From: Halospina sp040196175
GTDB taxonomy: Bacteria; Pseudomonadota; Gammaproteobacteria; Pseudomonadales; Oleiphilaceae
Assembly (NCBI RefSeq): GCF_040196175.1
Contig: NZ_JBEFNF010000001.1
Location: 310,001-374,000, forward strand
Direction: 5' to 3'
DNA: 64,000 nucleotides
Shown: piece by piece, positions 24,911 to 34,800 of the stretch
Layout: every line of letters begins with the position of its first letter
Numbering within the stretch: the first letter of the stretch is position 1
The notes under the pieces: model-generated
The model's input: the letters and a program-made list of their open reading frames with translations, nothing else
Told to the model about the DNA's origin: nothing
Database searches by the model: none
Translations under genes and position numbers: made by a program

Positions 24911-26368
24911 GAATCCGCTCAGCCCCTCGGCCTCAAGCAGGCGCGCGAACTCAATGGTTGCCCGGTCCTGACCGGGAGCGCCTATAATCTGAACGTTGAA
25001 AGGTAGACCATTTTCATCCAGACCTACCGGAGCGGAGGTTGCAGGCAGACCCAGAACGGTGGCTAGGGCAATCCAGTGCATCTGGTCGGTGTAGGGGCGC
25101 TCCCGTCCGTCCACCAGAATCTTGCGGCGGAACATTGGCTGGCTGCGGTTGTGAGGGATGGCTGTGGTTGGCGTCACCGGCGTAAGCAGAACGTCGGCGT
25201 CGCCAAACAGGGTGTTGACCAGTGCCGCACGCGCCTGCTCCCTCTGCTCGGAATACTGGAGCCAGTTCAGAACCGGTTGATTCACGCCGATAATGTACTG
25301 TTCCAGTCCAGGCGGGATTCGCATCCACCGGCTGAAAAGTCGGACCAGATACCCCATCAGCTTCAGCTGCCGGCGTTGTTTAGGCCGGAAGCCGGTTCCG
25401 AGCAGGCTGCCGAGCAGGTTGTGGTAAAGCGGCATCAGGCGGCGGTGGTCAAGCCACTCATTCTCCGCTCGCGAAACACTTGTCCCTGCGTCCGCCAGTC
25501 GTGTTGCCAGATCCTCATAGTGGCGTGTGAGCGCATCAGCTACGGGTGATAATGCGTCATGGAAACAAGTGGCAACCCTAACATCACCGAGGCAGCTGAA
25601 CCCGGGTTCAGGCAGCGATAGAGTCCACTGTGGGCCTTCATGGGGGCGTGGCCCCGCGATGACATCCAGCAGTAATGCGAGATCATCCGCCGTCCTGGCC
25701 ATGGGGCCACCCTCGGCCAGATCAGGCTGGCTCAGAGTGCCGGGGGGTCCCGGGATATGGCCGCGCAGGGATACGATGTCACGGCTGGGCTTGTGCCCGA
25801 ATACACCATTGAAATGGGCGGGCGTGCGGATGGAGCCGCCCACGTCCGAGCCGATTTCCAGTGGGGTCATGCCAGCCGCGAGCGCGGCGGCGGCACCTCC
25901 AGATGACCCGCCAGGGGTGAGGCTCAGGTCCCGCGGGTTGTTGGTGACACCAAACAACCGATTGTAGGTCTGAAGGTCTGAGGCGAAGAGCGGCACATTG
26001 GTTTTGCCGATAATGATGGCGCCCGCGTTTTCGAGACGTTGAATGGCATCAGCGTGGCGCTTGGGGTGATGCGTGCTCAGGGACGATGAGCCGGCGGTGG
26101 TGGGCATGCCAGCCACTTCCCAGACGTCTTTGACTGTCATGGGCAGGCCGTGAAGCGCGCCGCAGGGGGTGTTGTGCTCACGCTGGCGGTCGCGCTCCCG
26201 GGCCTGATCCAGAGCCCGTTCCCGATCGAGGTAGATGACCGCGTTGATCGGTGGATTGCGTGCGTCGATACGTGCTAGCAGCTCGGATGTCACTGTTTCG
26301 CTGGCGACTCTGCCGGTACGCAGAGCCTCAGTCAGTTGTCGTGCCGGTCGGTCCAGCCAGTCGCTCAT
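24899..26368 (-). CDS. Amidase-signature family hydrolase
   Basis: Enzyme of 489 residues with the amidase signature, hydrolysing an amide to acid and ammonia; the substrate is unknown. The Ser-cisSer-Lys triad is visible: Lys in MTVKDVWEVAG, cis-Ser in GGSSGGAAAAL and the nucleophile Ser in GSDVGGSIRTPA. It is unlikely to be GatA because no gatB or gatC is near and the C-terminal half diverges. The region around EQYIIGVNQPVLNWL suggests a fatty-amide-hydrolase-like subgroup, but this is only a guess. The start overlaps the end of the upstream membrane protein gene by four bases, so the two are co-transcribed. Confidence 0.85.
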   Translation of the reverse strand: MSDWLDRPARQLTEALRTGRVASETVTSELLARIDARNPPINAVIYLDRERALDQARERDRQREHNTPCGALHGLPMTVKDVWEVAGMPTTAGSSSLSTHHPKRHADAIQRLENAGAIIIGKTNVPLFASDLQTYNRLFGVTNNPRDLSLTPGGSSGGAAAALAAGMTPLEIGSDVGGSIRTPAHFNGVFGHKPSRDIVSLRGHIPGPPGTLSQPDLAEGGPMARTADDLALLLDVIAGPRPHEGPQWTLSLPEPGFSCLGDVRVATCFHDALSPVADALTRHYEDLATRLADAGTSVSRAENEWLDHRRLMPLYHNLLGSLLGTGFRPKQRRQLKLMGYLVRLFSRWMRIPPGLEQYIIGVNQPVLNWLQYSEQREQARAALVNTLFGDADVLLTPVTPTTAIPHNRSQPMFRRKILVDGRERPYTDQMHWIALATVLGLPATSAPVGLDENGLPFNVQIIGAPGQDRATIEFARLLEAEGLSGFDPL

Positions 26369-27426
26369 GTAGATGCCTTCTGTGCTTTTCGGGCCGCTTT
26401 TTCGGCAGCCATGCGTTCATCCTTCTGTGTCAGGGCTTCCTGCCATCGTTTGACGGCGACCTGATCCTTCACCAGTTCCAGGGTCTCGATCACACCCTGA
26501 ATGATCGCTTTACTGGCCTGGGAGTCGTCGCGGTCGTGGTGGGTCAGCAGCACATCCACCAGATCCTCAACAAAATCATGGTTATCCGGGGAACTCAGGT
26601 CTTCAAGGATCTGTTCGATTACTTCAGCGGTGATGTCACCCACCGCGCGGTCCAGGGTACCTGAGGCCCAGCTGCCGAATACCGGCAGCTCACGGATGCG
26701 TCCCAGATCCCGGTTGCGGTTCATGGCCGAGATCACGCGCGCGTTGAGGTAGGCGCGCAGCTCCTGTTGCTTTGGCAAATAGCCTTCCCGGGCGTAGCGA
26801 CTGATCCGGGAGGAAAGGAAATCCACCAACAGATCCCGGCGGGGCAGCAGCACCTCCTCCTGGATGCGCTGGACCAGCGGTGAACCACGCTTTACTTCCT
26901 CTTGGGTACCGCTGAGCACCTTGGTTACCACGCGATCAGAGAGCTCTTCCATGAAAGCATCGTAATAGAACCGCAGGAACTCGAAGAGTCGGGTTTTGGT
27001 GATGTCGATAACACCGTACTTCTGAAGCCGATAGACAATGCTGAAAACACGCAGAAAGCGCAGGATCCGTGCACCGGATGCCGGGATACAGCCCAACAGG
27101 TCATACCAGTGCGCAATGGGGTAGAAGTACCAGCGCTGGTATTCGCGGCGGTAGACGGCGTGAATCCAGCGCACTGTGAACTCACTCAGGAATACCCCGA
27201 TGAACATCAGATCGTAGAACAGAAAGTGGCGATGGATGGGGTCGTAGAACGCCGTTAGCGGCGGTACTTCCTGGCTGAGGAAGTCCCTGATGACATCCAC
27301 GCTATAAAGGGAATCAAACAGGAGCCAGGCAAGGTTGACCACCAGCAGTACCAGCATGAGCGCATCCAGAGTGAACCAGATCAACTGATGGCTGGTGCGG
27401 AGGTTGCGTAAATTGATGGCGAACAC
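26365..27426 (-). CDS. Voltage-sensor-domain protein without pore (ion-transporter-like)
   Basis: Protein of 353 residues whose first about 140 residues look like a complete S1-S4 voltage sensor. S1 is about 13-41; S2 about 67-92 has D72, E82 and R86; S3 about 97-115 has D109 in HWYDLLGCIP. S4 (118-138) has R120, R123, R126, R133 and K136, the first three spaced every third residue. No S5, pore loop or S6 follows; residues 140-353 are soluble, helical and charged. This is the layout of Hv1 proton channels or voltage-sensing enzymes, but I recognise no enzyme domain in the tail. It overlaps the amidase gene by four bases. Permeation or sensing is not demonstrated by sequence. Confidence 0.65.
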   Translation of the reverse strand: MFAINLRNLRTSHQLIWFTLDALMLVLLVVNLAWLLFDSLYSVDVIRDFLSQEVPPLTAFYDPIHRHFLFYDLMFIGVFLSEFTVRWIHAVYRREYQRWYFYPIAHWYDLLGCIPASGARILRFLRVFSIVYRLQKYGVIDITKTRLFEFLRFYYDAFMEELSDRVVTKVLSGTQEEVKRGSPLVQRIQEEVLLPRRDLLVDFLSSRISRYAREGYLPKQQELRAYLNARVISAMNRNRDLGRIRELPVFGSWASGTLDRAVGDITAEVIEQILEDLSSPDNHDFVEDLVDVLLTHHDRDDSQASKAIIQGVIETLELVKDQVAVKRWQEALTQKDERMAAEKAARKAQKAST

Positions 27427-27560
27427 ACTACATCCTTATGACATGCCTTGAGGGCTCTGTTATAGCAAAGGTGAGCTTTCCACGCATTGGGTTGCCGCCG
27501 TTGACGGCACCACTTACACATCGGTGCTACTCTGAATCAAACGAGAGGAAGAGGTGAGTC

Positions 27561-27827
27561 ATGCAGTTGGATAAAGCGTTGGTTGATCCAGCAGCTGTGT
27601 TTACGACGCCGGATGAAGTGGTTACTGCTGAAGGGCTGAGTACGGATCAGCGCATCCGGATACTGCGTCGACGGGAGTATGATGCGCTTGAGTTGACTGT
27701 TGCGGATGATGAGAACATGCCGGGCGATAGCACGCCTCTGCTTGAGAAGGTACTGGCAGCGCTGCACCGGCTGGGGTACACGCCGGATCCTGAACAGGAA
27801 CCGCCCACCAAACAGGGAGGTGTCTGA
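27561..27827 (+). CDS. Small conserved-type hypothetical protein
   Basis: Soluble acidic protein of 88 residues with no recognised domain. It opens MQLDKALVDPAAVFTTPDEVV and ends in a Pro/Glu-rich tail; the middle part (STDQRIRILRRREYDALEL) looks helical. A strong ribosome site (GAGGAAGAGGTGAGTC) supports expression. It lies between the divergent voltage-sensor gene and the wax ester synthase, 121 bases before the latter. Function unknown. Confidence 0.65.
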   Translation: MQLDKALVDPAAVFTTPDEVVTAEGLSTDQRIRILRRREYDALELTVADDENMPGDSTPLLEKVLAALHRLGYTPDPEQEPPTKQGGV

Positions 27828-27948
27828 CCACCGGAGTGTTCACTCAATCACACGTGTCGAAAAGGGCCTTCTGTAACATAATGTTTCAGGTAGAATGCCC
27901 CTTCGCTTATACAACCATCCCGGCGTTAACGCAAGTAGAGGGCCCCCA

Positions 27949-29352
27949 ATGAAGCGAATGAGTGTGCTGGACTCGTCCTGGCTCAAGGTCGAATCCGAAG
28001 ACACCCCCATGCATGTGGGTACCATGCAGATATTCTCCCTGCCGGAAGGGGCGCCGGATACGTTCCTTCGGGATATGGTTGAGCGCATGAAAAACGCTGG
28101 CGAGATACAGGCACCCTGGAAGTACAAATTATTCAGTGGCACCCGGTTGGGGCGGAGCCTGGCGCCGGTTTGGGTTGAGGACCAGGCATTGGATCTTGAT
28201 TACCACGTACGTCACTCGGCCCTTCCGAAACCCGGCAGTGAGCGTGAGCTGGGGGTGCTTGTATCCCGGCTGCACTCCCATCCTCTGGATTTCGCGCGCC
28301 CGCTGTGGGAGTGCCACATTATTGAGGGGCTGGAAGGTAACCGGTTTGCGCTCTATACCAAGATGCACCACTCCATGATTGATGGCATCAGTGGTGTGCG
28401 CCTGATGCAGAAGATACTTACTACGGACCCTTCGCGCTCCGATATGCCGCCGCCCTGGGCGGTGGAACCAAGCCAGCGCCGCTCCCAGGCTGGGCAGGGA
28501 GTAACATCTATTCAGGGGGCGTTTGAGCAGGCGCTTGAGGCGCTGCGGATCCAGGCTGGTTCCACTCCTCAGCTGGCGGCCGCCGTAGGGCGCTTGGCTG
28601 GAGCCGCGTGGAAGGGCAAAGACAGCAAATTGACCGCACCCTTTGTGGGACCGCAGTCCATCCTCAACAATCGTATTACCGGCCAGCGTCGCTTCGCGAC
28701 CCAGCACTATGAGATTGACCGCCTCAAGGCGGTCTGCCGTAAGACCGATTCGTCACTGAACGATGTGGTACTGCAGGTCTGTGGCACAGCCCTGCGGCGT
28801 TTCCTGCTGGAACAGGATGCGCTGCCGGAAGAGCCGCTGACAGCGGGGATTCCGGTCAATGTGCGGCCTGCGGATGACGAGGGAACCGGCACAGCCATCA
28901 GTTTCATGATCGCCAGTCTGGCTACGGATGAGCCCGATGCCATGGCGCGGCTGGAGCAGATCAAAGAGTCGACAGAGACCGCGAAAGAACACCTGCAGAG
29001 CCTCCCTCGCCAGGTTCTGAACCAGTACACAATGATGTTGATGTCGCCCTACATCCTGCAACTTGTTTCCGGGTTAGGGGGACGGATGCGGCCGGTATTC
29101 AATGTCACCATCTCCAATGTGCCGGGGCCGACGGAACCGCTGTACTATGAGGGCGCGAGCATGGAAGCGATGTATCCAGTGTCACTGGTTACTCACGGTG
29201 GAGCGCTTAACATTACCTGTCTGAGTTATGCTGGATCGTTAAACTTCGGTTATACCGGGTGTCGCGATACGCTTCCAAGTATGCAGCGCTTGGCGGTGTA
29301 TACCGGCGAAGCGCTGTGTGAGCTGGAATCACGGCTAGGCGCGAGTCAGTGA
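27949..29352 (+). CDS. Wax ester synthase/acyl-CoA:diacylglycerol acyltransferase (WS/DGAT)
   Basis: Protein of 467 residues that esterifies fatty alcohols or diacylglycerol with acyl-CoA to make storage wax esters or triacylglycerol, usually at the inner membrane. The catalytic HHxxxDG motif is HHSMIDG at residues 140-146; PLWE and NDVVL are further family motifs. The N-terminus MKRMSVLDSSWLKVESEDTP and large parts of the body match what I recall of Marinobacter WS2. The start used has GAGGG six bases upstream; the frame also extends 18 codons further without homology. It is the best single pointer to the source organism. Confidence 0.95.
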   Translation: MKRMSVLDSSWLKVESEDTPMHVGTMQIFSLPEGAPDTFLRDMVERMKNAGEIQAPWKYKLFSGTRLGRSLAPVWVEDQALDLDYHVRHSALPKPGSERELGVLVSRLHSHPLDFARPLWECHIIEGLEGNRFALYTKMHHSMIDGISGVRLMQKILTTDPSRSDMPPPWAVEPSQRRSQAGQGVTSIQGAFEQALEALRIQAGSTPQLAAAVGRLAGAAWKGKDSKLTAPFVGPQSILNNRITGQRRFATQHYEIDRLKAVCRKTDSSLNDVVLQVCGTALRRFLLEQDALPEEPLTAGIPVNVRPADDEGTGTAISFMIASLATDEPDAMARLEQIKESTETAKEHLQSLPRQVLNQYTMMLMSPYILQLVSGLGGRMRPVFNVTISNVPGPTEPLYYEGASMEAMYPVSLVTHGGALNITCLSYAGSLNFGYTGCRDTLPSMQRLAVYTGEALCELESRLGASQ

Positions 29353-29409
29353 TGGCGATAGGGGATGGCCGCTTTACAGTGCACATCTGTTCACTTTGTT
29401 GTCTGAATC

Positions 29410-30060
29410 ATGACCGACACTGACTATCATCCTTTTGAAGAAATCTGGAATGCACTGACTCACGGCGTTGGAGTAGTGTTGGCGCTGGCAGGCACAACTG
29501 TTCTGGTTGTTCTGGCTGCGTTCAACGGCGATGTTTGGTCCATAACCAGCGCGGCGGTCTATGGGATCAGTATGGTGGTGCTCTTCCTGGCCTCGACCCT
29601 CTACCACAGTGCGCGCCAACCGGCGCTGCGTCGTGCCTTCAAGATGTTCGATCACTGCGCGATCTTTCTGCTGATTGCGGGGACCTATACGCCTTTTCTG
29701 CTGGTCAATATGCGGGGAACGCTTGGATGGATTCTGTTTGCCGTGATCTGGGGACTTGCCGCTTCCGGAATTGCGTTCAAGCTCATCTTCGGTCATCGCT
29801 ATAAAGGGCTTCAGGTAGCCACGTATCTGGTGATGGGATGGCTGGTGGTGGTTGCCGCCACTGAACTGCCTTCCATATTGGGCGTCACTGAGCTGGCGCT
29901 ATTGGTGGCCGGTGGGGTTGCCTATACGCTTGGCGTGGTGTTCTACCTTGGCGACCGGATTCCCTTCAACCATGTCATCTGGCACCTGTTTGTGCTGGCA
30001 GGGGGAACGCTGCATTATTTCGCGGTTTATAACGGATTCCTGAGCGCGTGGCAGGGCTGA
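29410..30060 (+). CDS. Hemolysin III / PAQR-family membrane protein
   Basis: Membrane protein of 216 residues with seven predicted helices, of the hemolysin III (TrhA) branch of the PAQR family. Conserved features are EEIWNALTHGVG at the N-terminus, STLYHS in helix 2, DHCAIFLLIAGTYTP in helix 3 and the C-terminal HVIWHLFVLAGG. These His, Ser and Asp residues form a metal site in PAQR hydrolases. E. coli TrhA influences membrane energetics and lipid homeostasis; haemolysis is not implied. It follows the wax ester synthase by 57 bases. Confidence 0.9.
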   Translation: MTDTDYHPFEEIWNALTHGVGVVLALAGTTVLVVLAAFNGDVWSITSAAVYGISMVVLFLASTLYHSARQPALRRAFKMFDHCAIFLLIAGTYTPFLLVNMRGTLGWILFAVIWGLAASGIAFKLIFGHRYKGLQVATYLVMGWLVVVAATELPSILGVTELALLVAGGVAYTLGVVFYLGDRIPFNHVIWHLFVLAGGTLHYFAVYNGFLSAWQG

Positions 30061-30118
30061 TGATTCGCCGGCGTTGACCCCCGTGGCTGCGTGCGTCGGG
30101 GCTGGTATCATACGTCCC

Positions 30119-31843
30119 ATGATGATCCCGAACGTTTTCCGTCTTTTCCTATTTCCGCTGCTGTTGCTGGCTATTAGCGGCGTGCGGGCGGCAGAACTTG
30201 AGGTTATCGTCGACCCGGAAAACGATGCTCTCCAATCCAATATCCGCGCCCATGTGGGCGATCTCGGTCGTCGGAACGCAGCTTCTCTGCGCCGTTTCGC
30301 CTCCCATGCCCGGGACAGTGCCCGGGAGGCCATGCGGGCGCTTGGGTATTACCAGGGCGAGGTCCAGTACCGGGTGGTGGAGGCGCGAAACCCGGTGCTG
30401 CGCTTGCAGGTAACACCGGGTGAGCCGGTACGGTTGGTGAGCGTGCGGATTGAGGTGCGGGGTGAGGCGTCGCAACTGCCCTCGTTCCAGCTTCCCGAGC
30501 GCCTGCGCCCCGAGACGGGGGATGTGCTCAACCACGGGCGCTATGAGCAGGTGAAGCGTTTTTTCCGGGGGCGTGCTCAGACCCACGGTTTTTTTGATGG
30601 CCAGTTTGTAACCAGTGAACTGAGGGTGCGCCCAGCGGATCGCGAGGCAGAGATCCGGTTGCTGTATGACAGCGGTCCCCGGTATAGCCTGGGCGAGGCG
30701 GCGTTCCCTGATGACAGTTATTTCGAGCAGGATCTTCTGGCGCGTTTTGTCCGGTTTGAAGCGGGGGCGCCCTATCACTCGGATCGTTTGATTGAGCTTA
30801 CCCAGGATCTCCGCGGGGCCGGCTATTTCAGTGAGGTTCGTTTGGATGCTGACCCGGAAGCGGCAGAAAAACGCGACATTCCGGTCAAGGTTAGTCTGGA
30901 TGAGCGAACCCGCCATTCCCTTGGAACGGGCGTAGGCTTCAGCACAGACGTGGGCCCCCGCTTGCGGGCCACCTGGGATGAGCACTATGTGAACCCCCAG
31001 GGCCACAGTCGCGGGGCGGAGTTCGAGGTGTCGCAGCCGCGCCAGAATGCCGGTATCTACTACGAGCTACCACTTAATCCGCCAATGACGGACGCTCTGC
31101 GCTTTACCGGCTCCCTCCAGAATGAGGATATTGAGGATACCCGCTCCCGGAGGATCAGCCTTGGCGCCCAATGGCAGAGCCAGCTGGAATCCGGCTGGCA
31201 GCAGGTGGTTTCGCTACGGCGTGAAGAAGACCGTTTCACGGTTGGCGACGAGACTGAACGAACGCGATTGGTGCTGCCGGGATTGAGTTACAGCTATCTG
31301 AAACGTGACTCCCCTGTTGATCCCTCCCGGGGTTACCGTCTGCAGTTTGAGAGCTCTGGCGGTCAGCGCGATATGTTCTCGGACATTGACGTGATCCATC
31401 TGGTCGCGTCGGCCCAGGGTCTGATCACCGTGGGCGAGGCCGGACACCGTTTTCTGACCAGGGTGCGTGCTGGCGGCATCGGAACCAATGATTTTGGTCA
31501 GGTTCCGCCGTTCCTGCGTTTCTTTGCCGGCGGTGACCAGAGTGTGCGTGGTTACGGGTATCGAACGCTGGGCCCGACTGATGAAGATGGCGACAACGTT
31601 GGCGGGCGTTTTCTGCTCACCGGGAGCCTGGAGTATCAGTATCCGCTGTCGAAAAGCTGGCGTCTGGCGGCCTTTGTGGATGAGGGCAACGCCTTTGATA
31701 CTCTCGGTGATCCACTGAAAACGGGTGTGGGCGTGGGGATCCGCTGGGTGTCGCCAGTGGGACCGATTCGCCTGGATGTAGCCCGAGGGCTGGATGAGCC
31801 CGAGAACTTCCGTTTGCACTTTTCCATGGGGCCAGAGCTGTGA
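30119..31843 (+). CDS. tamA: Translocation and assembly module outer-membrane protein TamA
   Basis: Omp85-family protein of 574 residues. A signal peptide (about 1-23, ending VRAAEL) is followed by three POTRA domains (about 24-265) and a 16-strand barrel. The barrel contains the conserved VRGYGYRTLGP element of Omp85 proteins, and the C-terminus ends in the barrel signal LHFSMGPEL. TamA with TamB helps insert outer-membrane proteins and move phospholipids. I start at the first of two adjacent ATGs (30119) because it gives a proper signal peptide; the longer frame adds unrelated residues. It overlaps tamB by four bases. Confidence 0.92.
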   Translation: MMIPNVFRLFLFPLLLLAISGVRAAELEVIVDPENDALQSNIRAHVGDLGRRNAASLRRFASHARDSAREAMRALGYYQGEVQYRVVEARNPVLRLQVTPGEPVRLVSVRIEVRGEASQLPSFQLPERLRPETGDVLNHGRYEQVKRFFRGRAQTHGFFDGQFVTSELRVRPADREAEIRLLYDSGPRYSLGEAAFPDDSYFEQDLLARFVRFEAGAPYHSDRLIELTQDLRGAGYFSEVRLDADPEAAEKRDIPVKVSLDERTRHSLGTGVGFSTDVGPRLRATWDEHYVNPQGHSRGAEFEVSQPRQNAGIYYELPLNPPMTDALRFTGSLQNEDIEDTRSRRISLGAQWQSQLESGWQQVVSLRREEDRFTVGDETERTRLVLPGLSYSYLKRDSPVDPSRGYRLQFESSGGQRDMFSDIDVIHLVASAQGLITVGEAGHRFLTRVRAGGIGTNDFGQVPPFLRFFAGGDQSVRGYGYRTLGPTDEDGDNVGGRFLLTGSLEYQYPLSKSWRLAAFVDEGNAFDTLGDPLKTGVGVGIRWVSPVGPIRLDVARGLDEPENFRLHFSMGPEL

Positions 31844-34800
31844 CAATGCGGCGTCGTGTTTTCTGGAGCGTCATCCTTTTCCCGGTGGTGGTGCTGATGA
31901 TCGTGATCTCGGCGGCGGGCTGGGTGCTGCTCACGGAATCCGGAGGTCGCTGGGGGATTCAGCAGGTTCCCGGCCTGGAAGTCGTGGGTTACAGGGGCGA
32001 ACTCGGCAGTGCCTGGCATGCACAACGCCTTGTTTACGATGACGGTCAGGGGACAAGGGCCAGAGTGGAAGAGGTTGAAGTCGCGTGGTCGCCGGGATGT
32101 TTGCTCACGTTGGAAGTGTGCGTGGACCGGCTCCACACCAGTGGCGTTTCGGTCTCTCTGCCCGGCACTGAATCCGCCACAACCTCGGACAGAGACATTG
32201 AGCTTCCCGCGGTTCGCATGCCACTTTCGCTGTCGATTGAAAAGCTGAATGCGGGTCGCATCACCTATAACGGGACGCTGATCCTCGATGCGGTTGAGTC
32301 CAGCGCCACTCTGAGCGGCGGCATCCTTCAGCTGGCGTCGCTGCATGTGATCAGGAAGGGCCTGGATGCCAGGGCAGAAGGGTCCCTTGAGATGAGAGGG
32401 GACTGGCCGGTGGATCTGGCTCTGGATCTGAGTTACGACATCGGTACGGATTTCCCTGATGAGCTGGCTATGACAGCCAAGCTGGCGGGAACCGTCAGCG
32501 CCCTGGATGTGACAGCCCGTATGAGCCGCCCCTGGCAGACAGAGCTGGCAGGTCGAGTCAGTCCTCTTGAGCCGGGAGTCCCGGCCGAGGTCCGCGTGAC
32601 CGCCGAGCGCTTCGCAGCCACACCGGATCTGCCATCGCATTATGCATTGAAGAATCTCGTGCTTGAGGCCCGGGGCAATCTGGATGAAGGCTGGTCCGTG
32701 GCAGGTGATGCCGTACTCGCGACTGACCCCGGATTGGATGTGTCACTGGAAGGGCAAGCCAGTCTCGACAGCGCCCGGGTCGAGAGGCTGGCCCTCTCGG
32801 ACGGTGACGCCCGCTCGTTGGTGCTCAACCGGGCCAGGGTGAGCTGGAATGACGGTCTGACAGCCAGTGGCTCGCTGGACTGGCGCTATTTCCCCTGGCA
32901 GCAGCTGGTGCCGGATCTTGCCAGGGTGCCGGTGGCAGTCAGCGATGCCGCGCTGGACTTCAAGCTGGTGGACGGCGAATACACCGGCACTCTGGACGCG
33001 CAACTGTTCACCCAGGAGGGGCCCTTATGGCTGCGTACACCCCTCGCAGGGGACCTGTCGCGGGTGAGTCTGGAACGTCTGAGTGTGGCCAGTGCGTTGG
33101 GACGCGTCGCGGGGTCTGCCGGCGTCGAGTGGGCGCAAGGCCTTGCGTGGCAAACGGACCTGGCGCTGGAAAACATGCTACCGGGACGGCGCCTGCCCGA
33201 GCTCGACGGGCAGCTCAGCGGACGCCTGGCCAGCAGTGGGCAGTTGGCGGATGAGGGACCTGTGGGGAACGCCTCCGTCAAACTGGCTGGCAGCCTACGC
33301 GGCCAGGCACTGTGGCTGAATACAGAGGCCCGTTTTGAGGGTGCCCATTGGGAGGTGCCGGCGCTTGAGCTGCATTTCGGAGACAACAACCTCCAGGCGT
33401 CCGCAAGCCAGACCGACCAGCTCGAAGCGGCGCTGGAATGGAAGCTTCCGGTTCTGGCCCAGCTCTGGTCCGGGCTTGAAGGTCAGCTCCAGGGGCGCGC
33501 AAGCGGGCGTCATCTGCTTGGCAGGCCCAGGGGGACCCTGGCTCTCCGCGGCCAGGACCTGGAGCTTGCAGGTTATGGAATTGAGCTTGCTCAGCTGGAA
33601 AGCGAAGCAGACCTGGCTGATGATGGTTCGGCGCGAGCGCGGGTGGATTTTTCGCAACTAGCAGCCCGGGAGCGACAGCTGGAATCCGGCCAGTTACGGC
33701 TTGAGGGGTCGCTGGCTGATCACGAGCTTGGCCTGTCTCTGCGGCACCGCCAGGGGAGCCTGCGTCTGAGTGCAGCGGGTGCCTGGGGCAGTGAAGGGTG
33801 GCAGGCGACGCTTAATGGAGGCGGTGTGGCGTTGCCGGGTCAGCACTGGCTGATGACGACTCCCGCCCGGCTGACGGTTGCCGGCAGCGGCGAGGCCCAT
33901 CTTGGCGCTCACTGCTGGCGTTGGAGCAGTGCCCGGGTCTGCACTGGCGATCAGCGACTCAACCCCGCTTCCTCTATGCAGCTGGGTGTTGCCAATCTGC
34001 CTACCCGCGCTTTCCAGCCCTTGCTGCCGCCGACATTCCGTTGGCAGGAGAGTCTGGATGCCCATGTCGCGCTGGAGCTGGATGAACAGGGGCCACGCGG
34101 TCGTGCCTGGGTCGACGCCGGCAGCGGTCAGGTGGCGCTGCGCCGCGGTGTGGATCCAGACAATCTGGCGGCGGAAGTTGACGAGGAAGAGGGGGAGAAG
34201 GCCTGGCAGTGGCTGCCTTTTGAGTATGACCGAATGCGGGTTGCCGCAGATCTGGATCCCGAGCGGACCCGGATCGAGGCGGATCTCGCTGGACCTGAGA
34301 TCGGGCACCTTGACCTGGATGCCGGACTCAGGCCACTTGTGGAAGGCATGCCGGTGGACGGTCGACTCAACCTTGAAGAACTGGATCTGGCTCTGATCCG
34401 ACCTTTCCTGGATCTGGATGTGGTGGAAGGGCGCCTTGCTGGCCGTCTGGCTGTCAGCGGGCCGGTGGCGTCGCCCGTTATGCAGGGGGAGGTGACCCTG
34501 ACGGAGGGTGAAGTCAGGGATCCCCGGTTGCCGCTGCCTCTCTCCGAATTGAATGCAACGGCACAAGTGAGCGGAACGCAAGCGAGGATTGATGGTGACT
34601 GGCGCAGTGGCGAAGAAGGTCGGGGCCGGGTGGAGGGCACTGCCAGCTGGACCGATGGGCCCAAAGCGCAATTGTCCCTGGTGGCTGAATCACTGCCGGT
34701 GAGCGTGCCGCCCTATGCCGAGTTGACGGTTTTTCCGGATCTGATGTTGCGTTACGGACGGGACGGCATTGGTGTCACCGGCCAGGTACGGGTGCCCAGC

